A DNA stretch of 34,753 bases. Source: CAZEYT01 sp964516295. GTDB lineage: Bacteria; Verrucomicrobiota; Verrucomicrobiia; Chthoniobacterales; Terrimicrobiaceae. The stretch is from the NCBI GenBank assembly GCA_964516295.1, contig CAZEYT010000027.1:1-34753 (forward strand), written 5' to 3'. The translations under genes were made by a program, and so were the position numbers. Below, piece after piece: positions 23,570 to 31,838 of this stretch. Under the pieces are notes generated by a model that saw only the letters and a list, made by a program, of their open reading frames with translations, was not told where the DNA came from and did no database searches. Position 1 is the first letter of the stretch; each line of letters begins with the position of its first letter.

Positions 23570-24508
23570 TCACATTTTCGCCCGCCGGGCACAGAGCTCC
23601 CGCGCGGCCGTCTCCCACGTGGGATACTGAAAACCAAACCCCTCACCCGCCAGCCGGCCAGGCACGACCCGACGGCTCTTCAGAACCAACTCGGTCTCAG
23701 TCCGCATAACGAACGCCCCGAGTTCCAGAATCCACCCACCCGCCGGCAACCCCATCGGCCGCCGGGCCGCCCGCCGCAAACCGCGCATAAAATCCCGATT
23801 CGGCAGCGGGTTGGGCGAACAGAGATTCACCGGCCCGTCGATGTCCTCCCGGGCGATCAACCAGCGCATCGCAGCGACGAAATCCTCTTCATGAATCCAT
23901 GAGACAAACTGTCGTCCGCTTCCGATGGTTCCTCCCAGCCCGAGTCGAACGAGCCGCCAAAGGGTGTCAAAAACCCCGTCCCGGTCCGGGCTCATCGTCA
24001 TCGCCGATCGCAGCAAGACCAGGCGGGTCCGATCCCGGAATCGCAAGGCCTCCTGCTCCCACCGCCGCGCGACGTCGATACTGAAATCCCACAGTCGCGG
24101 GACACCCGGCTCACCGCCGCCGAGCACCCCGTTTGCCTCGTCTTCCGGCGCGCCAAAGGTGTGACGATAAATCGTCGCTGTCGAGGCCTGAAGCCAGACC
24201 GGTGGCGGATTCCGAAGCCCGCCAAGCGTCTCACCGAGAATCCGCGTGGAGCCAACCCGCGATTGCAGAATCTCCGCGCGGTTCGCCGCATGGTAGCGAC
24301 AGTTCACACTCCGCCCCGCCAGATTTACCAGCACATCGCAACCCTCCAGCGCCGCTGTCCAAGGCCCCGTTGTTTTTCCATCCCAAGGAACGTCTCCGCT
24401 CCCCCCGGGGCGACGGGTCAGCACAACGACCTCGTCGCCCGTCTTCGCAAACGCCCGTCGCAGGATCCCGCCCACCTGCCCGCTGCCGCCGGCCAGAACG
24501 ATTTTCAC
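23570..24508 (-). CDS. TIGR01777-family NAD(P)-dependent epimerase-like protein
   Basis: The 312-residue protein is an extended short-chain dehydrogenase of the YfcH/TIGR01777 group. It starts at GTG with the nucleotide-binding VLAGGSGQVGGILRRAF, followed by LVNLAGRSVNCRY and WLQASTATIYRH, WIHEEDFVAAMRWLI, and VNLCSPNPLPNRDFM, all typical of the group. The usual catalytic YxxxK is not evident: the equivalent area reads IYRHTF. Function in this family is unsettled; an old annotation as a cell-division inhibitor rests on weak similarity. It overlaps the upstream membrane-protein gene by four bases (GTGA) and probably shares its control by the GbsR-type regulator. Confidence 0.88.
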   Translation of the reverse strand: MKIVLAGGSGQVGGILRRAFAKTGDEVVVLTRRPGGSGDVPWDGKTTGPWTAALEGCDVLVNLAGRSVNCRYHAANRAEILQSRVGSTRILGETLGGLRNPPPVWLQASTATIYRHTFGAPEDEANGVLGGGEPGVPRLWDFSIDVARRWEQEALRFRDRTRLVLLRSAMTMSPDRDGVFDTLWRLVRLGLGGTIGSGRQFVSWIHEEDFVAAMRWLIAREDIDGPVNLCSPNPLPNRDFMRGLRRAARRPMGLPAGGWILELGAFVMRTETELVLKSRRVVPGRLAGEGFGFQYPTWETAARELCARRAKM

Positions 24509-24891
24509 GCCTGGACCCTTCCCGTGGCCAGCGGCGGTGGTGTGCGACGAAGCGCATTGCGACGCATGCGTGACAGCACCAGCACGTTGAAGAAATGCAT
24601 CAGCCCGAGCACCAACAGGACCGTCCCCAGTTTCCCCGCCAGCGCTTCGAACACCTCTCGCGGATCATCCACCGCCCCTCCGATCCTCAAGTGCAGCGCC
24701 ACAAACCCGGCGTTCACCAGATAAAAGCCCACCACCAGAAGATGATTCACGCTGTCGGCCAGCTCGGTGTTCCCGTGGAAACAATCCACCAGAAACACCC
24801 GCCCGTTCTTTGACAGCGTCCGGCCCACCCAGACCGTCACAATGGCGCTCACACCGAGATAGATGCTGTAGGTTGTCAGGATTTCATTCAT
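24505..24891 (-). CDS. Small integral membrane protein, unknown function
   Basis: The 128-residue protein has three predicted spans: about 7-24 (YLGVSAIVTVWVGRTL), 48-69 (NHLLVVGFYLVNAGFVALHL) and 86-106 (LGTVLLVLGLMHFFNVLVLS). Between spans 1 and 2 is a polar loop, VDCFHGNTELADSVN. The tail is basic. I do not recognise a named family. It lies 63 bases downstream of the GbsR-type regulator and overlaps the epimerase gene. An operator-like sequence sits directly upstream, so it is the first gene of what appears to be the regulated unit. Confidence 0.7.
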   Translation of the reverse strand: MNEILTTYSIYLGVSAIVTVWVGRTLSKNGRVFLVDCFHGNTELADSVNHLLVVGFYLVNAGFVALHLRIGGAVDDPREVFEALAGKLGTVLLVLGLMHFFNVLVLSRMRRNALRRTPPPLATGRVQA

Positions 24892-24911
24892 AGTTTTTGT
24901 GTTGTTCGTAG

Positions 24912-24929
24912 TTTCAGAAAAAATCGAAA
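24912..24929. promoter_or_regulatory. Degenerate copy of the regulator palindrome before the membrane-protein gene
   Basis: TTTCAGAAAAAATCGAAA matches the perfect palindrome at the regulator start in 13 of 18 positions, with the same six-base centre between TTTCAG and xxGAAA. It lies about 20 bases upstream of ATG 24891. It is a likely second, weaker operator for the same protein. Confidence 0.4.
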
Positions 24930-24954
24930 GTTGTGTTAAAAAAGGGGAGCGACT

Positions 24955-25482
24955 TCATCGGAGGACCTTGGCAGCCAGCTTGAGCACTTTGCTCTGCTCG
25001 GAGGAAGCGATGTGCTCCAGCACCCGCTCACCAAGACGAAGAAACTCCAGAAGCGATTGCATTTGCTCGTGGAACATCCGCGCGTCCGATGTCTTGTGCC
25101 CGCGCGTGCGGTCGGCGCACTGCCGGAGGACCTCCATCGCCGGGGAAATCTCCCGGCGTTTCCGCTCCCGCGCAATGATGCAGAACATCTTCCAGATGTC
25201 CTTCTCCGCTTCAAAATACTCTTTCCGCTCCCCCTTGCGAAGCACCGGACGCACCAGACCCCAGCCCACCAGATCCCGCAGATTCGTATTCGCATTGCCC
25301 CGGCTGATCCGCAGTTCGTCCATGATCTCATCCGTGCTCTGCGGCTGGTTCGCCGTCAGGAGCAGCGCATGAATCTGCGCCATGGTGCGGTTGATCCCCC
25401 ACGCGCTCCCGATGGTTCCCCATTGCGACACGAAATCCTCCCGCGCCGCTTCCAGGGTTTCCTCATGGGGCTCGCTGCTCAT
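24955..25482 (-). CDS. GbsR/MarR-type transcriptional regulator
   Basis: The 175-residue protein matches the GbsR branch of MarR-like regulators. The winged helix is at about 40-100: STDEIMDELRISRGNANTNL (recognition helix), then LVGWGLVRPVLRKGERKEYF, a GbsR hallmark, and the wing AEKDIWKMF. Helices at both ends would form the dimer. GbsR of Bacillus senses choline, but no choline gene is nearby, so the ligand is unknown. A perfect 18-bp palindrome lies two bases before its own start codon, so self-repression is likely. Downstream genes are the membrane protein and the epimerase. Confidence 0.88.
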   Translation of the reverse strand: MSSEPHEETLEAAREDFVSQWGTIGSAWGINRTMAQIHALLLTANQPQSTDEIMDELRISRGNANTNLRDLVGWGLVRPVLRKGERKEYFEAEKDIWKMFCIIARERKRREISPAMEVLRQCADRTRGHKTSDARMFHEQMQSLLEFLRLGERVLEHIASSEQSKVLKLAAKVLR

Positions 25483-25484
25483 AT

Positions 25485-25502
25485 TTTCAGTAATTACTGA
25501 AA
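25485..25502. promoter_or_regulatory. Perfect 18-bp palindromic operator at the GbsR-type gene
   Basis: TTTCAGTAATTACTGAAA is a perfect inverted repeat ending two bases before the start codon at 25482-25480. Reading on the minus strand, TTTACA lies just upstream (25518-25513) as a possible -35 element, so the palindrome would cover the -10 region and start of transcription. Local AT-richness stands out from the GC-rich surroundings. Autorepression is the simplest reading. Confidence 0.6.
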
Positions 25503-25527
25503 GTTTGATTTTGTGTAAAGAAAAATT

Positions 25528-26487
25528 TTATTCCCCCGGAAAAAGGGGATCGAGAAACTCGACGGCCCGACGCCCGGCCCAATCGAACGTGTGGGGAAAT
25601 CCGTCCACAAAGCCGAGGTGACCTCCGTGGGCGGGCGTTTCGAGGAAGAGGGCGGGATGGTCGCGGGCTTCGGGGTTGGGATACGAGGGGGGGCCCAGAA
25701 ACGGATCATCGAGCGCGGTCACCAGAAGGGCGGGAACTTTGATCGCGGGGAGAAACGGTCTCGCGCTGCACCGGGCCCAATAGTCATCGGCATCGCGAAA
25801 CCCGTGGGCGGGGGCGGTGAAACGGTCGTCGAAATCGGCGAAGCCGTGGAGACCCTGCAGGCCGGAGGTGTCGATGCGGCCCGGCATGGCGGCCGCTTTG
25901 GCGAGCACCTTGGCCGTGAGACTGCGGATGAGGCGGTTGCGGTAAATGTGGTTCCCGGGTCGCTCATCGAGCGCGTGCGCGGTGGAGGCCAAATCGATCG
26001 GTGGCGAAAAGGCCACGGCTCCCAACACGTTCGGCACCACCGCACCCTCGCCGAGATATTTCAGAAGGAGGTTCCCGCCCAGACTGCAACCGACGAGAGC
26101 CGTCGGACGGTCTCCCGTGTGCGCGAGAACCGCCGCGAGGTCTTCCGTGGCCCCGCTGTGATACGAGCGCGTGAGCCGGTTCAAAACGCCGCTGCAGCCG
26201 CGGTGATTCCACGAAACGACATCCCACCCGGCGGCAGAAAAAATGCGAGCGAGGCGGATCATGCCCGGATCGCGCGAATTTCCCTCCAACCCGCTGCTGA
26301 GAACCGCCACACGCCGGTGCCCACCTTCCAGCCAGTCGATGTCCAAAAAATCCCCGTCGGGCAGCTCGAGTCGCTCGCGCCGGAAGTCCGGCATCCCGCT
26401 CCGCCCGGCGACCACCGGGAGAACCGTCTGGACATGCCGCGAGCGAAGCCACCAAGGCGGGCGGAAACGGGATTCGACAAGTGGCAC
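25528..26487 (-). CDS. YheT-family alpha/beta hydrolase
   Basis: The 319-residue protein starts at GTG with FRPPWWLRSRHVQTVLP, the family's N-terminal signature. The fold is alpha/beta hydrolase: LSSGLEGNS (oxyanion-loop region), SWNHRGCSGVLNR, the nucleophile elbow VGCSLGGNLLLKYLGE, acid ALDDPF and the catalytic His in HGGHLGFVDG. A serine hydrolase or esterase acting on lipids or polymers is expected, but no physiological substrate is known for most members. It ends 45 bases upstream of the GbsR-type gene. Confidence 0.88.
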   Translation of the reverse strand: MPLVESRFRPPWWLRSRHVQTVLPVVAGRSGMPDFRRERLELPDGDFLDIDWLEGGHRRVAVLSSGLEGNSRDPGMIRLARIFSAAGWDVVSWNHRGCSGVLNRLTRSYHSGATEDLAAVLAHTGDRPTALVGCSLGGNLLLKYLGEGAVVPNVLGAVAFSPPIDLASTAHALDERPGNHIYRNRLIRSLTAKVLAKAAAMPGRIDTSGLQGLHGFADFDDRFTAPAHGFRDADDYWARCSARPFLPAIKVPALLVTALDDPFLGPPSYPNPEARDHPALFLETPAHGGHLGFVDGFPHTFDWAGRRAVEFLDPLFPGE

Positions 26488-26787
26488 CGGCGCACTTCAT
26501 CCGATTCCGCGCCGGGGTGCACGGATTTTCCCCTTGACGGCAGCGCGGGCATCTCCAACATTCCCACCATCTTATCGAGAGTGGTTGAGGGACTGGCCCT
26601 ACGACGCCACGGCAACCGCCGGGATTGGAAATCTGCTTCACAGAAATTCAAGACCGGGTCCAGGTGCCAAATCCAGCTCCGGTTTCCGCGACAGCGGGAA
26701 CTCGGGGAAAAGATGAGAAAAGACATTTCGAAATCGCAGTCGGCATGTCTTGTCCCTCGTCCGCTCTCGGTCGGATGACCCATATCC
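26488..26787. other. Divergent intergenic region between the YheT-like gene and thrC
   Basis: Three hundred bases carry the presumed promoters of both divergent genes. Open frames pass through from the antisense of thrC and from the YheT-like side but do not look like proteins. A small GC-rich palindromic patch lies near 26683-26700. No known riboswitch was recognised. Confidence 0.45.
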
Positions 26788-28056
26788 ATGAGCGACACCC
26801 AACCTTATTTTTCGAATTTGAAATGCCGCGAGTGCGGACGCCTCTACCCGAAGGAAGCGATCCACATTTGCGAGTTTGATTTCGGCCCGCTGGAAGCAGC
26901 CTACGATTACGAGCGCATCGCCGGGGCCTTGAGCCGCGAGATCATCGCCTCCCGCCCGCAATCCATGTGGCGGTATCGCGAGCTCCTGCCGATCGATGGC
27001 GAGCCGACCGTCGGCCAGCAGGTGGGCTTCACTCCGCTGGTCCGGGCGGACCGCCTCGCGGCGAAGCTGGGGGTTTCCGAACTTTACATCAAAAACGACA
27101 CCGTGAACTACCCCACGCTGTCGTTCAAAGACCGCGTTGTTTCGGTCGCGCTGAGCCGGGCGCGGGAACTGGGCTTTGAAGTCGTGGCCTGCGCCTCGAC
27201 CGGCAATCTCGCGAATTCCGTCGCCGCCAACGCCGCGGCTGCCGGTTTGAAGAGCTATGTGCTCATCCCGGCCGATCTGGAGCGGAGCAAAGTCGTCGGC
27301 TCGCTGGTCTATGGCACGCAGGTCATCGGCATCCATGGTCCTTATGATCAGGTCAACCGCCTGTGTTCCGAGATCGCCGGCAAATATGGCTGGGGATTTG
27401 TGAACGTGAACCTTCGTCCTTACTACGCCGAAGGATCCAAAACGATGGGCTTCGAGATCGCGGAGCAACTTGGCTGGAAACTCCCGCGCCACACAGTCAT
27501 CCCGATGGCCAGCGGATCGCTCCTCACGAAGATTCACAAAGCCTACAAAGAATTCATCGGCTGCGGTCTCGTGGAGGAAGCACCATTCTCCGTCCACGGT
27601 GCCCAGGCCTCGGGCTGCGCGCCCATTGCCACGGCCCAGAAGAAGACCACCGAAATGGTCAAGCCCGTGCCGAATCCGCAAACAATCGTCAAGTCGCTGG
27701 CCATCGGAACGCCCGCGGACGGCTACTACGCCCTCCGCAGCATGCACGAGACGGGCGGCAGTGCCGAGGATTGCTCGGACGCCGAAGTCATCGAAGGCAT
27801 CCGCCTCCTCGCCGAGTATGCCGGGATTTTCGCCGAGACGGCCGGGGGCGTCACCGTCGCGTGCGCCCGCAAGCTCATCGAATCGGGAAAAATCCCGCGC
27901 GATGAGAGCATTGTGCTCTGCATCACCGGCCACGGGCTGAAGACCCAGGAAGCCATTCACGACAAATGCGGCGAACCCCGCCTCATCAACCCGAGCCTTC
28001 GCGAATTCGAAGCCCTCATTGCCAACGACGAGGGCGTGCTCACCGCCCGCAGTTAA
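26788..28056 (+). CDS. thrC: Threonine synthase
   Basis: ThrC converts O-phosphohomoserine to threonine and phosphate with PLP. The 422-residue protein has an N-terminal metal-like CRECGRLYPKEAI (CxxC with a further Cys), then GFTPLVRADRLAAKLG, the PLP lysine in PTLSFKDRVVSV, ACASTGNLANSVAA (phosphate-binding), and ASGSLLTKI. The layout is of the longer class of the enzyme. It lies five bases upstream of a MoaD/ThiS-like gene, so both are probably translated together. Confidence 0.95.
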   Translation: MSDTQPYFSNLKCRECGRLYPKEAIHICEFDFGPLEAAYDYERIAGALSREIIASRPQSMWRYRELLPIDGEPTVGQQVGFTPLVRADRLAAKLGVSELYIKNDTVNYPTLSFKDRVVSVALSRARELGFEVVACASTGNLANSVAANAAAAGLKSYVLIPADLERSKVVGSLVYGTQVIGIHGPYDQVNRLCSEIAGKYGWGFVNVNLRPYYAEGSKTMGFEIAEQLGWKLPRHTVIPMASGSLLTKIHKAYKEFIGCGLVEEAPFSVHGAQASGCAPIATAQKKTTEMVKPVPNPQTIVKSLAIGTPADGYYALRSMHETGGSAEDCSDAEVIEGIRLLAEYAGIFAETAGGVTVACARKLIESGKIPRDESIVLCITGHGLKTQEAIHDKCGEPRLINPSLREFEALIANDEGVLTARS

Positions 28057-28061
28057 CTTTT

Positions 28062-28337
28062 ATGCCCATCCAAGTCCGCATCCCAGCGCCCCTGCGCAAA
28101 CTCACCAACGATCAGGAAGTCGTCCCTGCCGAGGGCGCGACCATCGGAGACATTCTCACCCATCTCGACCAAACCTTCCCGGGTCTTTTCGAGCGCATCT
28201 GCGACGAGGAGGGAAATGTCCGCCGCTTTGTAAATATTTTCGTCAACGACGAAGACATCCGCTTCCTCGAGGAAAAGAAAACCGCCGTCAAGGAAGGCGA
28301 CGAGATCAGCATCGTCCCGGCCATTGCCGGGGGCTAG
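28062..28337 (+). CDS. MoaD/ThiS-family ubiquitin-like sulfur carrier
   Basis: This 91-residue beta-grasp protein starts MPIQVRIPAPLRKLTNDQEV and ends DEISIVPAIAGG, the Gly-Gly tail that becomes a thiocarboxylate. The middle GATIGDILTHLDQTFPGLFERI and NIFVNDEDIRFL are typical. In actinobacteria, a similar protein (CysO) hands sulfur to a cysteine synthase, and such genes sit near thrC-like or cysM-like PLP enzymes. Here the only neighbour is thrC. No activating E1-like MoeB/ThiF or peptidase Mec+ gene is seen in the window. Role in cysteine, methionine, thiamin or cofactor sulfur transfer is open. Confidence 0.85.
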   Translation: MPIQVRIPAPLRKLTNDQEVVPAEGATIGDILTHLDQTFPGLFERICDEEGNVRRFVNIFVNDEDIRFLEEKKTAVKEGDEISIVPAIAGG

Positions 28338-28671
28338 AATCGCCCCAGATCGAGTCCGGATTCCTGATCCGTATTTTAAGTTTGGAGTTCGGCGTTCTTT
28401 AGGCCCGGGTGGTCTCATCGCGCCCTCATCGGACGCGAAACCCAGAGTGGCCTCACATTTCCATGTGTTTCGTTGGACGTGTCTTCCCAAGGATTCCGTT
28501 CTGGGATCGGGAGGAGTATGAAAGATTCAGCAGGACGTTTTCGGTGTCGGACCCAGGACAACGGATCAGTCACTTCGCGTGTTCCTCCACCTTTGCAATG
28601 TCGTTTCCTGGCAAGCCATTATGTAAAAAATAGCCTCCGACGGCCATTGTTTTTGAGAGTTAACTCGTATA
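28338..28671 (+). other. Intergenic stretch before the MITE-like element
   Basis: No gene is supported in these 334 bases. A 74-codon frame at 28409-28633 exists (FVGRVFPRIPFWDREEYERF) but shows no recognisable family and no good start context. A short hairpin, GGGGC-TAGAATC-GCCCC, sits at the end of the MoaD-like gene without a following T run. Confidence 0.4.
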
Positions 28672-28949
28672 AGAGCCTGTCTGAAAAAGGAGAGGTGTCG
28701 CGTTGGCGGGGATTTCTCGATTGGCCAAGGCGCGAGGGCAGCGTCAATCCCCGCAGCGGGCTTGGCCTGCCCGAGCAACGCAGGCCAAGCGAGAAAGACG
28801 CCCAACCCCTGCGGGGCGAGAGAGGGAAAGGCCGTCTGGCGGCGTTGCCTGCTCGGTTACAGCCCGCAAGGGGATGCGCCCTCGCAGGCGCCTTGCCATC
28901 CAGCCTTTCCCTCTCTCGCGCGACACTTCTCCTTTTTCAGACATGCTCT
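28672..28949. repeat. MITE-like element with 31-bp terminal inverted repeats
   Basis: The ends match over 31 bases with two mismatches: left 28672-28702 (starts AGAGCCTGTCTGAAAAAGGA), right 28919-28949 (its complement starts AGAGCATGTCTGAAAAAGGA). Inside are a perfect 17-bp inverted pair at 28816-28832 and 28903-28919, and an 11-bp hairpin at 28760-28770/28780-28790 with a 9-base loop. No transposase is encoded. Short frames through it are built from the repeats. No clean target-site duplication was found. It is therefore a non-autonomous transposon-like or structured intergenic repeat. It sits directly upstream of the defence operon. Confidence 0.7.
28760..28790. repeat. Perfect 11-bp hairpin inside the MITE-like element
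   Basis: GCTTGGCCTGC and GCAGGCCAAGC are perfect complements separated by nine bases. If transcribed it would fold into a stable stem-loop. It has no T run, so it is not a typical terminator. Confidence 0.7.
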
Positions 28950-29060
28950 AAGGAACGCGTTCCCTGATACGAAGGGTGGAGTCCGCTTGTTTGTCGCGGG
29001 ACGCCATCTTCCATTTGACTTCGGGGAAACGCTTTCCGGGAGATTGAATCTTGCGCACAC

Positions 29061-29089
29061 TTGATCGCTTGAGGCGCGAATGACATAAA
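29061..29089 (+). promoter_or_regulatory. Candidate sigma-70-type promoter of the defence operon
   Basis: TTGATC (29061-29066) and CATAAA (29084-29089) are separated by 17 bases and each match four of six consensus bases. The ATG of the restriction gene is 19 bases further on. A separate 12-bp palindrome, GGAACGCGTTCC, lies at 28953-28964, just outside the MITE-like end. Confidence 0.4.
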
Positions 29090-29108
29090 ACGGCGAGTTT
29101 CCGCAATC

Positions 29109-31838
29109 ATGGCACTGCATCCGGATTTTTCGACCTCTCCCTATGACCCGCTGATTCCTGAGCTGAGGTGGTTCCCTGCGGCCGAGGATTTGCGGGGAAC
29201 CGCATACGAGAAGTTGCTGCCGCCCCTTGTGGCCAAGATTCGCGGCGAGGTTTACGCTTGGCGGAACCACGGCTATCCGGGTGCATCGGCCACTTCGCGG
29301 TCGCTTCTCCGGCACTGGTTCGAAACCGGGCACCTCTTGGAAAACGCCGATGGATCGCTGTCCGAGTTTCGATACTACTTTGCGCAGCGCGAAGCGGTCG
29401 AAACCGTGGTGTGGCTCCATGAGGTTCGGGGGGCCCGGGACAAGTTCGATCTCCTTCGTTTTGATGCCTCCGGCGCGATTTCGTCGGGAATGTTCGCGGA
29501 GGACTGGCCCCGCTATGTTCTAAAGCTGGCGACGGGGACTGGAAAAACCAAAGTCCTCTCGCTTCTCATCGCATGGAGTTACTTCCACAAGCTTTACGAG
29601 GCCGATTCTACGTTGGCCCGGAACTTTCTTGTCATTGCGCCGAACATCATCGTGCTTGACCGCTTGCGAGCCGACTTTGACGGGCTGAAAATTTTCTTCA
29701 ACGATCCGATTTTGCCGCCGAACGGAGCAGATGGTCGCAACTGGCGGGATGATTTCCAGATCACCCTGCACATTCAAGACGATGTGCGCACTGTGCGGGA
29801 AACCGGGAACCTCTTCCTCACCAACATCCACCGGGTTTTCCTTGGTGACGTGCCGGAGCCATCGCTCGAGGACGAGGACCTGCGCGACTATTTTCTTGCG
29901 GAGGCTTTTGGCGAAAAACCCGCCGGGAGGACGAATGAGAGCAAGACGGACCTCGGCGAAATCATCCGCGAGGTCGATGAGTTGGCCGTCTTCAACGACG
30001 AGGCGCACCACATCCACGACGAGCGCATGGCGTGGTTCCAGTCCATCCAGGACATCCATCACAAAATGCTCCAGAAGGATCGTCGCCTCGCGCTCCAAAT
30101 TGATGTGACTGCCACCCCGCGTCACGACAACGGGGCGATTTTTGTTCAGACCGTGAGTGACTATCCCTTGGTCGAGGCGGTCCACCAAAATGTCGTCAAA
30201 CATCCCGTGCTGCCGGATGCCGCGAGCCGCTCGAAGCTGGCAGAGAAGAAGACCTCTATCTTCACAGAGAAATATGACGACTATCTCAGGCTGGGCGTGG
30301 AGGAATGGCGCAAGAGTTATGCCGAGCATGAGCCGCTCGGCAAAAAGGCCGTGCTCTTCGTGATGGTGGACGATACTCGGAATTGCGACGAAGTCGGCGA
30401 GTATCTCCAAAAGATCTGCCCAGAATTGCAGGGCGGCGTGCTTGTCATTCACACGAAGAACAATGGGGAGATCTCCGAAGCGGCATCGGGCAAAAACAAG
30501 GAAGAACTCGACCTGCTGCGCAAGCAGTCCAATACGATCGACCGCTGGGATTCGCCCTACAAGGCCATCGTCTCCGTCCTCATGCTCAAAGAAGGCTGGG
30601 ATGTACGGAATGTGACGGTGATTTGCGGCCTCCGCGCCTATGCGGCGAAGTCGAATATTCTTCCTGAGCAAACTCTCGGGCGCGGCCTGCGTCGCATGTA
30701 TCCCGGGAGCGACTCGGCCCGTGAAACTGTTTCGGTCATGGGAACACCGGCCTTCATGGAGTTTGTCGAGTCGATCCAAAGCGAAGGGCTGACCTTTGAA
30801 AGGGTGCCGATGGGAGGAGGCACAACCCGGCACGATTCGCTGATTGTGGAAATCGACAGCGGAAACCCGGAGAAAAATCTCGATGCGCTCGACATTTCCC
30901 TGCCGAAGCTTGCCCGCCGCTACCAACGCGCGTTCAAAAATCTCGACGCCTTGAATCCCCTCGCGTTGGGGAACCCGACGCTGACGCTCCAACCCTTCAG
31001 CGCGGACGAGACCCGCGAGATTGTTTTCAAAATGATGCTCGACGAGGAGGTTCACCACACCGTGACGCTCGATGGCACGGGGGTGGCCGATTACCGATCC
31101 GTCGTCGCATTTTTCGCCCGACAGCTTTTGAAAGACCTCCGGCTCGTGGGTGGGTATGATGTTTTGTATGGGAAGGTGAAATCCTTCCTGCGGGAAGGGC
31201 TGTTCTCCCCTTCACCGGTGAACCTGGAAGACCCCGTGGTCCTTCGCAACCTCTCCGAGCCCGAAGCAGGCAAGATCCTCTACGATTCTTTCAAGGCCGC
31301 GATCAACGGCCTCACCATTGAGGAGTCCGGCACAACTCAGGTGGAGGGGCGGATTCGCTTGAGGGAAGTTCGACCCTTCCGCACCGACTGGCGGCAGAAT
31401 CTCCCGGCCACCAAATCGGTTTTCAACACAATTGTGGGCGAGCCGAATTCCGGCGGCTTCGAACTCCGCTTTGCCGCCTTTCTGGAACAGGCTCCGGATG
31501 TGCAAGCCTTCGCCAAAAACTACCTCGCCGTCGGCTTCCGCCTCGATTACGTGAAGGCCGACGGTGACCTGGCCCACTACGTGCCCGACTTCCTGGTTCG
31601 CACCGCCGATGGCCGCGTCTGGATCGTTGAGACGAAAGGCCGCAAGGAACTCGACCTGCCCCAGAAAATGGCACGTCTCCGCCAATGGTGCGCGGATGCC
31701 ACGGCTGCTGAGGAAGGCCGGCAGGAGTATGACTTCGTCTTCGTGGATGAGACCGGCTTTGAGACACACTCACCGAAAACGTTCTCCGCGCTCACCGCCA
31801 GCTTTACCGATTATCGTGACGAAAGGGTGCAGCCATGA
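29109..31838 (+). CDS. Type III restriction enzyme Res subunit
   Basis: The 909-residue protein combines a superfamily 2 helicase/translocase and a nuclease. Helicase motifs: Walker A ATGTGKT (141-147), NDEAHH (Asp about 297), TATPR (about 334), QTLGRGLRR (about 521). Near the C-terminus a PD-(D/E)xK nuclease site reads PDFLV (Asp about 827) followed by WIVETKG (Glu about 841, Lys about 843). The enzyme would cut DNA with unmethylated sites, needing the Mod subunit for recognition. It overlaps the next gene by four bases (ATGA). All catalytic motifs are intact, so the system looks functional. Confidence 0.93.
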   Translation: MALHPDFSTSPYDPLIPELRWFPAAEDLRGTAYEKLLPPLVAKIRGEVYAWRNHGYPGASATSRSLLRHWFETGHLLENADGSLSEFRYYFAQREAVETVVWLHEVRGARDKFDLLRFDASGAISSGMFAEDWPRYVLKLATGTGKTKVLSLLIAWSYFHKLYEADSTLARNFLVIAPNIIVLDRLRADFDGLKIFFNDPILPPNGADGRNWRDDFQITLHIQDDVRTVRETGNLFLTNIHRVFLGDVPEPSLEDEDLRDYFLAEAFGEKPAGRTNESKTDLGEIIREVDELAVFNDEAHHIHDERMAWFQSIQDIHHKMLQKDRRLALQIDVTATPRHDNGAIFVQTVSDYPLVEAVHQNVVKHPVLPDAASRSKLAEKKTSIFTEKYDDYLRLGVEEWRKSYAEHEPLGKKAVLFVMVDDTRNCDEVGEYLQKICPELQGGVLVIHTKNNGEISEAASGKNKEELDLLRKQSNTIDRWDSPYKAIVSVLMLKEGWDVRNVTVICGLRAYAAKSNILPEQTLGRGLRRMYPGSDSARETVSVMGTPAFMEFVESIQSEGLTFERVPMGGGTTRHDSLIVEIDSGNPEKNLDALDISLPKLARRYQRAFKNLDALNPLALGNPTLTLQPFSADETREIVFKMMLDEEVHHTVTLDGTGVADYRSVVAFFARQLLKDLRLVGGYDVLYGKVKSFLREGLFSPSPVNLEDPVVLRNLSEPEAGKILYDSFKAAINGLTIEESGTTQVEGRIRLREVRPFRTDWRQNLPATKSVFNTIVGEPNSGGFELRFAAFLEQAPDVQAFAKNYLAVGFRLDYVKADGDLAHYVPDFLVRTADGRVWIVETKGRKELDLPQKMARLRQWCADATAAEEGRQEYDFVFVDETGFETHSPKTFSALTASFTDYRDERVQP

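Noticed and set aside
26638..27960. 440-codon minus-strand frame opposite thrC
   Set aside because: It is an antisense shadow of a clear threonine synthase and lacks domain features.
28409..28633. 74-codon frame in the intergenic region before the element
   Set aside because: There is no recognisable family, no ribosome-binding site and no coupling to neighbours; it is kept only as a note in the intergenic entry.
28744..28944. 66-codon minus-strand frame and other short frames inside the MITE-like element
   Set aside because: They are built mainly from the inverted repeats and have no plausible start or family; they are explained by the element's structure.
29520..31058. 512-codon minus-strand frame opposite the restriction gene
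   Set aside because: The plus-strand frame has all helicase and nuclease motifs; the opposite frame has none.
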